From positions 1,054,001-1,118,000 of the forward strand of contig OX638372.1 in NCBI GenBank assembly GCA_951812925.1: 64,000 nucleotides of DNA, read 5' to 3'. Source of the stretch: Calliopum simillimum. Lineage: Eukaryota > Arthropoda > Insecta > Diptera > Lauxaniidae. The notes below the pieces were generated by a model. That model did not search any database. It had not been told where the DNA came from and saw nothing but the letters and a program-made list of their open reading frames with translations. This document shows, piece by piece, positions 48,207-57,436 of this stretch (the first letter of the stretch is position 1; each line of letters starts with the position of its first letter). A program made the translations under genes and the position numbers.

Positions 48207-49135
48207 CCACACAATCGGAATTGCTATCTTATAAAACATCTTTTTATGATATTTTCATGAATATTTGCAGTGTGGCTCCCCAAAATTTGTAATTTCGGCT
48301 TTTCATTTCTTTTGATAGTTTTCTATTTATTGGAAAATAAAGTGATTTAGTCCTATAGGTACATTAGCTTTAGCCATAAATTTATGAAAGCTACTCATAT
48401 TCTTTCTGTCTTAATTCTACTTCTTTCCTGAATTATCTTTTTGAGCATGGAATTTAAATTAGCTTCATGTTTTATGCATAGCTGTTAACCGGCCAAAATG
48501 AGATCTTTCAACCTCTTTATTCTTTTTTCTTTTTCTTTTGCTTTCTAAAATAAATTTTCGTTATTTCAAAAAAAAAAAAAAAAAATGATTTTTGTTAAGC
48601 TTTGGAACGAATAGCTGCAACTACGATTTGTACATAGCTTTTCGCCAGTATAATTAAAAATCATACAACAATTCAATTAAGAGATTTTTTTCCCATTTTA
48701 CTAGTGCTGATCGTAACTAAATTTTGTCCGAACGCCTAGCTAGGAAAATAATTTTTCCCGTCTGAATTTCGCTTGGAAACAATCGAAATCACTTCTATTT
48801 TTTTCATTTAAAATTTTTTTGATTCTGTTGTATTGGAATATATGCTTACAATTACGCAACAACTCCGACTAGTAGTTTAGAAATCAAACTTTATTTTCAT
48901 TTAATTGTATTTCGAACAAATATACTACATAGATACCTCTAGTTCTTGATTCTACATCATACTTTTTTTATCATACTAAAAACTGGAATCGTATTTTCAG
49001 TATTTTGAATTTGAATAACATACAAATTTTTTTCGTTATATTGAATTGCAGTATCCCAGATATTGTAATTTTATGTTCATTCTCTTTTGAGATTTTTATT
49101 TTTATTTCTCGCTTTGATTTTTCTATATTTTAAAA
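48207..49135 (+). other. 5' leader of the LTR retrotransposon
   Basis: About 930 bp between the primer site and the gag ATG. AT-rich, with no substantial ORF. It presumably contains packaging signals, but none can be identified by eye. Confidence 0.6.
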
Positions 49136-50899
49136 ATGAGTGTACGACACAGTCGTGAAGATCTTTCAACTGAAGATCACTCTCCAATGCAGTGCAATTT
49201 ATGCACAAATGCCATCGAAGCGCATGCTCATCTAGTTCGTACTTCATGTAATCATGCTTTTCACAAAGCGTGTATTACCAAACATGTTCAAACCAATAAT
49301 ACTTGTCCAGTTTGTGGAACAGTGGTTGTATCACAAACAGCCAATGCTTCTAAACAACCCCAACAGTCAGGTGTGCAAACAAGATTGCAAGTAAAAGCTG
49401 CTGAGGGAACTAAAGGTTCTGCTTCAGGTTCCTCACATGGCTCAATGAGTGATTCGCTGGCTGCGTCAGCACAATCTGCACCTGTGACAACAGTAGCACC
49501 AACTACGACTAGTACTTCTGTACGTAATTCGTTAGGAGCTATACCTAAACCCCCTAAAACTACAAATTCAATTGCACAAAGCCAAGCAAGTTCTTCAGTT
49601 TTTGTACCAGGTCCTGATCCTGTAACTCAAACTAGCAATCCTCATAAAAATACAAGTCAAGCTTCAGTATCTCCTTCACATCAGCAAGCCAATGTTCGCA
49701 ACTTAATTGTCGCAGCAGTAGGCGTCCAAGTAGCTGAGCTTTGTTCTTCGCTTAGTCAGCAGATGCTGCAAATGGAGTCCCGAATTGAAGATCGTTTCGC
49801 TAAACTGCAAAGCCAAAATCCACCTTCAGTGCAAACGTACGAAACTGAAACTCAGTCAAATCATTCCTTAAGGGTACCTGTTGTAGAAACTCTGCCTAAT
49901 ATACAACAACAAACAATTGAGCAGTTGCTTAATTTGCCAACTTCTGGTTCAAGTAACCAAAATATTTCACAAGGTCAAACAAATTCTGGCCAAATATCTA
50001 ATACTTCAAACAACGCTATAGACTTTGCGCTTCGTCCTGAAAAAGTAGGTTTGATTATATACAATTGGAAATTGAAATTTACGGGCGGAAATGATGGTTT
50101 AACAGTCGATAATTTCATTTATCGCGTAGAGGTATTGACAAACCAAACTTTAGGTGGTAATTTCGAATTATTATGCCGCCATGCGAGTACTTTATTTGAC
50201 TCAAAAGCAACTGAATGGTTCTGGCGTTATCACAAGTTGGTGGGAGTTATTAAATGGCGCGACTTGTGTGCTGCCCTTAGAAGTCAATATCGCGAATCGA
50301 GGACCGATGTTGATTTCAGAGAAATGATTCGCGATAGAAAGCAGCGACAAAATGAAAATTTTGATTCGTTTTACGAAGCGATTCTTTTGCTAACAGATCG
50401 TTTGTCTCAGCCTTTACCTGAAAGTTCGCTTATTGAAATTTTGCGTAGAAATTTGTTGCCTGAGATACAACACGAAATTTTAAACATACAAATTTATTCT
50501 ACGGAGCATCTCAGAGATATTTGCCGCAAGAGAGAATTTTTCTTACAGGATATTAGTAAGAAACAAAGTTATAGTAAGCCTCATCCAAGTCGTAAATTTG
50601 TTTCTGAAATAGTATCTCTTTCAGATACTGAAAATGATGATTGCATTGAAGAAAGTTTAGGTGAAAAAGAAGTTTCCGCAATTTCGTTAGTTTGCTGGAA
50701 CTGCAAAAAAATTGGACATCGTTACCAAGATTGTATCGGTGAACGTAGAGTTTTTTGTTATGGGTGTGGTAAAGTTGATACCTACAAGCCCACGTGTCCA
50801 AATTGCAATCCAAAAAACTTTCAGTCGAATGCACTGAAAAGTGCACGCAAACCTCCAACACAGAAACCTTCCAATCATCAAGCAACCAACACAGAGTAG
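49136..50899 (+). CDS. gag: Gag polyprotein with N-terminal RING-H2 domain
   Basis: 587 residues from an ATG at 49136. Residues 20-60 form a perfect C3H2C3 RING-H2 pattern: C20-x2-C23-x14-C38-x-H40-x2-H43-x2-C46-x10-C57-x2-C60. RING-H2 domains are known as E3 ubiquitin-ligase modules; their presence in Gag is unexpected. A Ser/Thr/Gln-rich linker (about 65-300) looks disordered. A retrotransposon capsid-like region follows (about 300-490, with WKLKFTGGNDGLTVDNF, ATEWFWRYHK and LRSQYRESRTDVDFREMIRD). Near the end is a CCHC zinc knuckle C520-x2-C523-x4-H528-x4-C533, then a second cluster (C541, C544, C554, C557) lacking the His. Pol begins in the -1 frame inside the last 120 nt. Gag would assemble the particle and bind element RNA. 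Whether the RING binds zinc or ubiquitylates is unknown. Confidence 0.95.
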   Translation: MSVRHSREDLSTEDHSPMQCNLCTNAIEAHAHLVRTSCNHAFHKACITKHVQTNNTCPVCGTVVVSQTANASKQPQQSGVQTRLQVKAAEGTKGSASGSSHGSMSDSLAASAQSAPVTTVAPTTTSTSVRNSLGAIPKPPKTTNSIAQSQASSSVFVPGPDPVTQTSNPHKNTSQASVSPSHQQANVRNLIVAAVGVQVAELCSSLSQQMLQMESRIEDRFAKLQSQNPPSVQTYETETQSNHSLRVPVVETLPNIQQQTIEQLLNLPTSGSSNQNISQGQTNSGQISNTSNNAIDFALRPEKVGLIIYNWKLKFTGGNDGLTVDNFIYRVEVLTNQTLGGNFELLCRHASTLFDSKATEWFWRYHKLVGVIKWRDLCAALRSQYRESRTDVDFREMIRDRKQRQNENFDSFYEAILLLTDRLSQPLPESSLIEILRRNLLPEIQHEILNIQIYSTEHLRDICRKREFFLQDISKKQSYSKPHPSRKFVSEIVSLSDTENDDCIEESLGEKEVSAISLVCWNCKKIGHRYQDCIGERRVFCYGCGKVDTYKPTCPNCNPKNFQSNALKSARKPPTQKPSNHQATNTE

Positions 50900-53800
50900 A
50901 CGTGTCCTCTGATGTTAATTTAAGTTCTAATTTAACAATTTTAAACTCTAATATTAACAATGATAATAAAAATGCACAAAATTTGATAATTTTGAAACCT
51001 TTTCACATTCGATTGCTTGAATATAATGAAGCAAAAAGAAGAATTTTTTCTGATTTACCAAAATCATCCACACGTTCTAGCCGCAGAATGCGCTCATTTT
51101 GGAAATCTGTGAAAAATCTTAAACAAAAGTTTGTCTCAACTATTTTTGATAAACCAAGTGACGTACGTCGTCCACATGCAGAAGTTAACCTTCTTGGTAA
51201 AACCATAGTTGGGTTATTGGATACAGGAGCATCCATAAGCTGCATTGGTGCGCAGGCAGCCAGTGAGTTTTTAACTTCAAATTTGCCTTATAAAAAAATT
51301 CGTTCTTTCGTCCATACAGCTGATGGAGCTTCTCAATCCATAGTTGGCCGAATAGATACAGATATAACTTTTCGCAATAAAACTAAGTCTATTTCTATTT
51401 TCATTATTCCAAGTTTGTCCCAAAATTTGTACCTTGGTATTGATTTTTGGAGATCATTTGATCTGTTACCTGATGGCATTGTTTCCGAAATTAAAATCAA
51501 TGATTTGTCTTCAGATTCAAATAAGCTCGTTTTATCTGATATTCAACAAAAGCAACTTAAAATTGTTGTCGATCTTTTCCCCTCTTTTGCTGTGGAAGGT
51601 CTCGGCAAAACTAATGTTATGTCACACATAATTGATGTTGGTGATGCTAAGCCCATCAAGCAACGGCATTTCCCCGTTTCACCCGCTATTGAAAAATTAA
51701 TTTATGCTGAAGTCGACCGCATGCTTGCACTTGGCGTAATAGAAGAATCCGACAGCGCATGGTCTTCACCTATCGTACTGGTGCAGAAACCTGGTAAGGT
51801 GAGGCTTTGTCTTGATAGTCGGAAAGTCAACGCAGTAACAATTAAGGACGCATATCCTTTACCCAACATTGATGGGATTTTAAGTCGCCTTCCAAAGGCA
51901 GAATTCATAACAAGCCTGGACCTAAAAGATGCCTTTTGGCAAATTCCTCTTGACCCTGCATCCCGTGACAAGACAGCCTTCACCGTGCCAGGTAGACCTC
52001 TGTACCAGTACAAGGTCATGCCTTTTGGCCTTTGTAATGCGCCACAGACCATGTCGCGTTTAATGGACAAAGTTGTTCCACCACATCTGCGGACAGAAGT
52101 GTTTATCTACCTTGATGACCTTCTGATTGTTTCAGAATCGTTTCAAAAACATCTCGATATATTACGTGAAATAGCTAAGTGCATGCGCAGCTCAGGGTTA
52201 ACCATCAACGTTCAAAAAAGTAATTTTTGCTTGAAAGAAGTACATTATCTTGGTCATATAGTAGGCGGTGGCAGTATTCGTACTGACCCCGGAAAAGTGT
52301 CCGCTATCGTTAATTTTCCAATTCCTCGATCGGTAAAGCAACTCCGAAGATTTTTAGGTATGTCCGGATGGTACCGGAAATTCATCCGAAACTACGCCAT
52401 GTTGTCTAGTCCTTTAACAGATTTATTAAAAACAAATCGAAAATTTTTGTGGAGCGAAGAAGCTCAAAAATCTTTTGAAGAATTGAAGTCCACCATGACA
52501 TCCGCCCCAGTTCTGCAAAGTCCTGATTTTTCAAAACCATTTTTCATCCATTGTGATGCAAGCAAAACTGGGATAGGTAGCGCTTTGGTACAGTTGGACG
52601 CGAACGGCGAAGAGCATCCGATTGCATTTATGTCTAAGAAGCTCACTCAAGCCCAACGCAATTATTCTGTTACCGAACAGGAATGTTTAGCAGCAGTGTT
52701 AAGCATTAAAAAGTTTCGCGCATATGTGGAAGGGCATGAGTTCACGGTGATTACTGATCATGCATCACTAAAGTGGCTCATGTCCCAAACCGACCTCAAT
52801 TCACGATTGGCAAGGTGGGCTTTGAAACTTCAAGGTTTTAAGTTTGAAATTAAACATCGTCGTGGCACACAAAACGTAGTACCGGATGCTCTTTCCAGGG
52901 TGAATTCAAATGACATATCCGCTTTAGAAAATGACAGTGGTGTTTTTGTGGATTTAGATTCACAACATTTCAAATCCGACGAATATCAGAATCTTGTGAA
53001 AAATATAATAGAAAATCAAGACAAGACCCCAGACTTAAAAGTTATTGATAATTTCATTTATAGGAGAACAGAACATGCTACTGGCGAGCAAATGCAAGAC
53101 AGCCTCGCATGGAAGCTTTGGATTCCAAAGGGCTTGGTTAATGATGTTTTACGTATGGCTCACGATAGTCACTTATCATCGCATGGTGGTATTAATAAAA
53201 CGATAGAGCGAATTCGTCGCTACTATTTTTGGCCTGGTTTAGTGCCCGACGTAAAATCGTATGTAAATGCCTGCGAAGTGTGCAAAACTACGAAACATCC
53301 AAACCAAATTCAGCGTCCGCCAATGGGCAAGACTTCAGATACTTCAAGATTTTTTCAGAAATTGTACGTAGACTTTTGTGGTCCATATCCACGGTCGCGT
53401 TCTGGTAACACGCATATATTTGTCGCGTTAGATCATTTTTCCAAATTTGTCTTTTTAAAACCGGTAAAAAAGGCTACGGCTGATGTTGTTGCCAATTATT
53501 TAGAACAGGAACTTTTCCATACTTTTGGCACTCCTGAGACCATTGTTTCCGACAATGGATCTCAATTCAAGTCCCATCTTTTCAATAAACTATTGCAAAA
53601 TTATTGTATTAATCATACCTATACAGCCGTGTATTCGCCCCAGGCAAATGCGAGCGAACGCGTCAATCGGTCTGTCATTGCCGCAATAAAATCTTATATT
53701 GATCCTAATCAGAAAAATTGGGATGAATATCTCAGCAGCATTAGCTGTGCATTGCGTTCTGGTTTACATACAGCGATTGGTACTTCACCATATTTTATGG

Positions 53801-54186
53801 CATTCGGGCAAAATATGATAAACAATGGTTCCACATACGCCCTGTTGCGCAAATTAGAAATGTTAGACGATCGAACCATATCATTTAATCGTTCAGATAC
53901 CATGGAAATTGTTAGAAAAAGGGCGAGTGACCTAAAGAAAAAACAACAATTACGCAATGAAAATGTCTATAATCTGCGAGCACGTAACGTTTCTTATGAG
54001 GTTGGACAGGAGGTTTATAGGAAAAACTTTCAACAGAGCAATTTTGAAAAGGGATTCAGCTCCAAGCTTGCACCGAATTATGTGAAGGCTAGAGTACGTA
54101 AAAAGATTGGTAATTGCTACTATGCATTGGAAGATATGCAAGGTAATTATTTGGATATATATCATGCAAAGAACATGCGTCAGTGA
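50794..54186 (+). CDS. pol: Pol polyprotein: protease, RT, RNase H, integrase
   Basis: The frame is open from 50779 to a TGA at 54184-54186. The listed first codon is a GTG, so expression is expected by -1 frameshift from gag at 50812-50818. Numbering is from 50794. Protease active site D143-T-G-A-S147. RT with first catalytic Asp D376 (SLDLKDAFWQIPLD) and Y439-L-D441-D442. RNase H starts around D588 (HCDASKTGIG) and includes TDHASLKWL. Integrase has H790/H793, H797, C827 and C830 for zinc, and catalytic D860, D920 and E955 (34 residues between the last two). The C-terminal tail ends KIGNCYYALEDMQGNY, a GPY/F-like module; no chromodomain is seen. All key residues are present and no stop or frameshift was found. 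The enzyme would copy and integrate the element. Confidence 0.97.
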   Translation: MSKLQSKKLSVECTEKCTQTSNTETFQSSSNQHRVDVSSDVNLSSNLTILNSNINNDNKNAQNLIILKPFHIRLLEYNEAKRRIFSDLPKSSTRSSRRMRSFWKSVKNLKQKFVSTIFDKPSDVRRPHAEVNLLGKTIVGLLDTGASISCIGAQAASEFLTSNLPYKKIRSFVHTADGASQSIVGRIDTDITFRNKTKSISIFIIPSLSQNLYLGIDFWRSFDLLPDGIVSEIKINDLSSDSNKLVLSDIQQKQLKIVVDLFPSFAVEGLGKTNVMSHIIDVGDAKPIKQRHFPVSPAIEKLIYAEVDRMLALGVIEESDSAWSSPIVLVQKPGKVRLCLDSRKVNAVTIKDAYPLPNIDGILSRLPKAEFITSLDLKDAFWQIPLDPASRDKTAFTVPGRPLYQYKVMPFGLCNAPQTMSRLMDKVVPPHLRTEVFIYLDDLLIVSESFQKHLDILREIAKCMRSSGLTINVQKSNFCLKEVHYLGHIVGGGSIRTDPGKVSAIVNFPIPRSVKQLRRFLGMSGWYRKFIRNYAMLSSPLTDLLKTNRKFLWSEEAQKSFEELKSTMTSAPVLQSPDFSKPFFIHCDASKTGIGSALVQLDANGEEHPIAFMSKKLTQAQRNYSVTEQECLAAVLSIKKFRAYVEGHEFTVITDHASLKWLMSQTDLNSRLARWALKLQGFKFEIKHRRGTQNVVPDALSRVNSNDISALENDSGVFVDLDSQHFKSDEYQNLVKNIIENQDKTPDLKVIDNFIYRRTEHATGEQMQDSLAWKLWIPKGLVNDVLRMAHDSHLSSHGGINKTIERIRRYYFWPGLVPDVKSYVNACEVCKTTKHPNQIQRPPMGKTSDTSRFFQKLYVDFCGPYPRSRSGNTHIFVALDHFSKFVFLKPVKKATADVVANYLEQELFHTFGTPETIVSDNGSQFKSHLFNKLLQNYCINHTYTAVYSPQANASERVNRSVIAAIKSYIDPNQKNWDEYLSSISCALRSGLHTAIGTSPYFMAFGQNMINNGSTYALLRKLEMLDDRTISFNRSDTMEIVRKRASDLKKKQQLRNENVYNLRARNVSYEVGQEVYRKNFQQSNFEKGFSSKLAPNYVKARVRKKIGNCYYALEDMQGNYLDIYHAKNMRQ
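50812..50818 (+). promoter_or_regulatory. -1 ribosomal frameshift slippery site
   Basis: A AAA AAC lies in the correct phase: AAA and AAC are gag-frame codons for K and N. A -1 slip moves reading into the open pol frame, which is open from 50779. This heptamer is a classical X XXY YYZ site. I did not establish a downstream stimulatory structure. Confidence 0.8.
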
Positions 54187-54267
54187 GAAATTTTATTGTA
54201 TATTTTAATTTTTGCTACAAGCGGTATCAGTTTTTGTGTGTTGTACCCCCAAAATCTGATTTTGGCT
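54187..54267 (+). other. 3' untranslated segment, no env
   Basis: Only about 80 bp lies between the pol stop and the polypurine tract, so there is no envelope gene. Confidence 0.85.
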
Positions 54268-54276
54268 GGGGGGAAA
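54268..54276 (+). promoter_or_regulatory. Polypurine tract
   Basis: GGGGGGAAA directly precedes the 3' LTR TGTAG. This is the expected plus-strand primer of an LTR retrotransposon. Confidence 0.9.
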
Positions 54277-57145
54277 TGTAGTGGCGCTTGTAGCTAAATA
54301 ATTTTGAATTTTCACAATTTTTTTTAAAGTAGATTTATACGGAAATCTTCCAATTTTGTAGGCTATTTTTGCATTTTTTTTATTTTTTTCATTTCATTGT
54401 ATTTTTTCCTGATTACTTTATTGTATTCAGATTACAAAAATTCCTACTATGTCAGTCCTCTAGTTGTCAATAAAACATTGTTGCAATTTATTAAGCCGCT
54501 GTACTTAACTTTTAACCTAATATCACTAACACAGTTACCAAGTTCTTTTTTATGTTTCGTTAAAAATCGAATGATTCTACAGTTTTAAAAATTTTTCCGA
54601 CCTTTGTAAGTTACTAAGGTGATTTTGATCGTTCTTTCCTGATACAGTCATCGCCTGAGTCGGAGTGATAGTTTTCAAGCGCTAATTTAAAATTTTATTA
54701 AGTATTAAAAAAAAAAACATAACTCAATTTATTAAAGTTTTAAAGAAAAAATATATTGAAATTTGCAATAAAAATTGCATTTTGCTTAATTTTGGCTTAT
54801 TAAATTTAAGCTACATAATTTTTAAATTGAGTTTCATTCGGAATTTCTTTTACATAATTGCAAATTACTTATATTTATGAGTTTTGCAAATTCGAGTATC
54901 AAGATTTTCATTGGAAAAAAAAAAATCTACAATAAAATGTGCCAATTCCTATAAAGGGTAAGAATTTTGCATTAATCAAAGAAATTGACATGAGTGTAAT
55001 ACATTAAAATTATTGTATGTAGATTTGGCACAAAATAAACCATTGCAAATCATGATCAAAAGAGGATTTGGTAAACGAGAGTTAAATCAGCAAGTTTTTT
55101 TCTGAGTACTCTAGCATGATTTTTGCTTGTCTGAGTAAGACGTTCAACACCAGCTCTTAACGACCAACCATCATAAAAACAGTTTTTCGGAGAAACCGAC
55201 GCATTCGGACGCGTAAAACAATCGCCTTAAAAATCATTTAATTTCTTGAAAAAAAGAAAAAAAAACAGTAAAATATGTGTTAATTTCAATAGGAAAAAAT
55301 TAGCTAAGGCAAAATTTCTAAAAGAGAAAAATAAACATTCTAAAGCCATTCAAAAACAAACAAACATATAGAAGAAGAAATGCTAGAAAATTAGTGATTA
55401 AAAAAGTGACTCTAAATTTCATAAAAATGCTTGGTTTTAGTTAAAAAAAAAACAATTACAAAGTTCAAATAAAGTTAAAGTAAATAATAAATAAGGTATT
55501 GCAAAATTGGAAAAAATATAGTGCTAGAAAAAGGCTAGTTTAAATTACAGTGCATTAAAAATAAAAGAATTTGGTTTAAAGTTTGAAAGATGTCTAAAAT
55601 AAAGTAAACTTAAAAATAAGTAAAATTAAATTAACTAGAAAATAGGAAAAATTAAGTGAATTTTCTTAAAACTAATTTCATATATATATATATATATACA
55701 TCAATATGTATATACATATATTTTATTGAGTGCATAAAAAAAAAAAAATATAAAACCCGTAATCCAGTGCAAAAGTTATATAGAAAAAAATAAACAGCAA
55801 TGTGTATAACATTTTACAGCTATGTCAGAAATCGCATGCTATAATTTGTTACCAACATTGGCTGTAGAGTGTTAAATTTGTAAAGTGTCTTGGCTTAGCA
55901 ACATCGCTCTTGCATCAATTGTTGTATTAGCAACATTTTATTTACATAGAGTTTAGATACATTTTCGGATATTAATTTTTAACATACGAAGATAACAACA
56001 AATTGTGACTCTCTTTTTTTTTGTAACTGAGAGATGTTGCTGATCAAGGTGTTTCACAGGTTCATAATGTTGCTAACGCTCACAAAGAATTTTTGGGTTA
56101 TTTGATTTTCTCAATTGCTTTTATGCTATGTTTTTTTGTTGTTTTGGAGCATCGTTACTACCACCGTACAAAGAAAGATCTTTCTTCGTGGGAACTAATC
56201 ATCGCTGCTGTCAAGTAAGTTTGCTCTCTCTTTCAGTTTTGTTTCAAGCAATAAAAATTCTTTTTGTGAGTAAAAAAACAAATGTAAAATATTGGCAATA
56301 TGCACTACAAGAAAAATAATAGTAAGTTTTTTTATTTAACAATTTTGCACACTCAACATTTCTTTTAAAATAATTAAATTTAAATTTTGATTTAGTATTA
56401 GAAATAAAGTAAATATATATAATATTGAGATTTAAGAAATTAAAACAAAAAAAAAAAAAAAAAAAAAAAAGAAGTATTAAGTCAAGCAAAAATCCAACTT
56501 TTGATTTTGTCTAATTCATATTTTTTAATTAAATTTTCTATGCACATGGAAAAAAAAAAAACAAAGATTAATATGTACAATTTAGAATTAAAAGATTTTG
56601 GAAATTTAGATTTTGAATTCTTGAATTTGCTAAGCACTATTTTTACGTTTAGATTAAACACATGAAATTTATAACTTTTTGAATACTATATGGTTATTTA
56701 CAAAAATTTATTTTTGAATAATTTTTAATAAATTTTCGATTTATAATGTCGGCTTAAATATCTCTTTTTTGATTTCTATCTACAAAATGTCGTAAAGTTG
56801 TTGTTGTAGTTGTAATTTAGGGATCACTTTGAAAGTTTTCTTTTCGAGTTATAGACTAAGTGATCATGGTTGGGTGGGTTTATGTGGCAGCAAAGACCAT
56901 TTATATGCAGTCACCATTCCAATCAACAGTTTTCTTTCTTTTCAATCCACCTCCACTTTCTTTGCCTCTTATGATGCACGTTATATTTAAATAGTTTTTG
57001 TTTGTAGTAACGTTACTACCCCAGGTGAAAGGATGCAAGAACTACCACCCCATTAGCCGACGAGCCGAGCTGGATTTTAATACGTGCATCCGCTTCCTTT
57101 CTTGCCTGCACAGACAGTTCAACATTCATACCGTTGCATGCTACA
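54277..57145 (+). repeat. 3' LTR (2869 bp)
   Basis: It matches the 5' LTR over its whole length, with two one-base homopolymer length differences seen by eye. It ends CTACA at 57141-57145, followed by the AGAC duplication. Confidence 0.97.
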
Positions 57146-57149
57146 AGAC
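57146..57149. other. 4-bp target-site duplication (AGAC), right
   Basis: This is the partner of 45301-45304. Confidence 0.9.
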
Positions 57150-57436
57150 AAATAAAAAGGAAGCTTAATACGTGAAGTGAAGTTAATGAAAATAATAATC
57201 ACATTTTGTATACCTACGAGTACAGTTCAAAGAAAAATTTGAATATTCATATTGTCAGTTCATTTGTTTCCGTCGAAAAGACATATTTTATTTAAAAAAG
57301 TGATCCGCTATACTGCTCTACAAAAATCTTTAAATTATTCGACGAACCCCCACCGAACAGCACTGAACAAAGTAAGCAAACAAGGAACCTGAAAATTTTT
57401 GATGAAATACTTTTTGATAAAATATTGATTTTAATA

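Larger units (their letters stand above)
45305..57145 (+). mobile_element. Complete Ty3/gypsy LTR retrotransposon
   Basis: An 11.84-kb element: 5' LTR (45305-48171), tRNA-Lys primer site (48189-48206), leader, gag (49136-50899), pol in the -1 frame (to 54186), polypurine tract (54268-54276) and 3' LTR (54277-57145). The target duplication is AGAC. Pol order protease-RT-RNase H-integrase is that of Ty3/gypsy. There is no env: only 90 bp separate pol from the 3' LTR. Both ORFs are intact and the LTRs look nearly identical, so insertion is very recent. LTRs of 2.87 kb are exceptionally long. Long LTRs and a tRNA-Lys primer recall Osvaldo/Ulysses of Drosophila; that assignment needs an RT tree. 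Confidence 0.97.

Noticed and set aside
54187..54276. A possible env gene after pol
   Set aside because: Only 90 bp separate the pol stop from the 3' LTR, so no envelope gene can be present.
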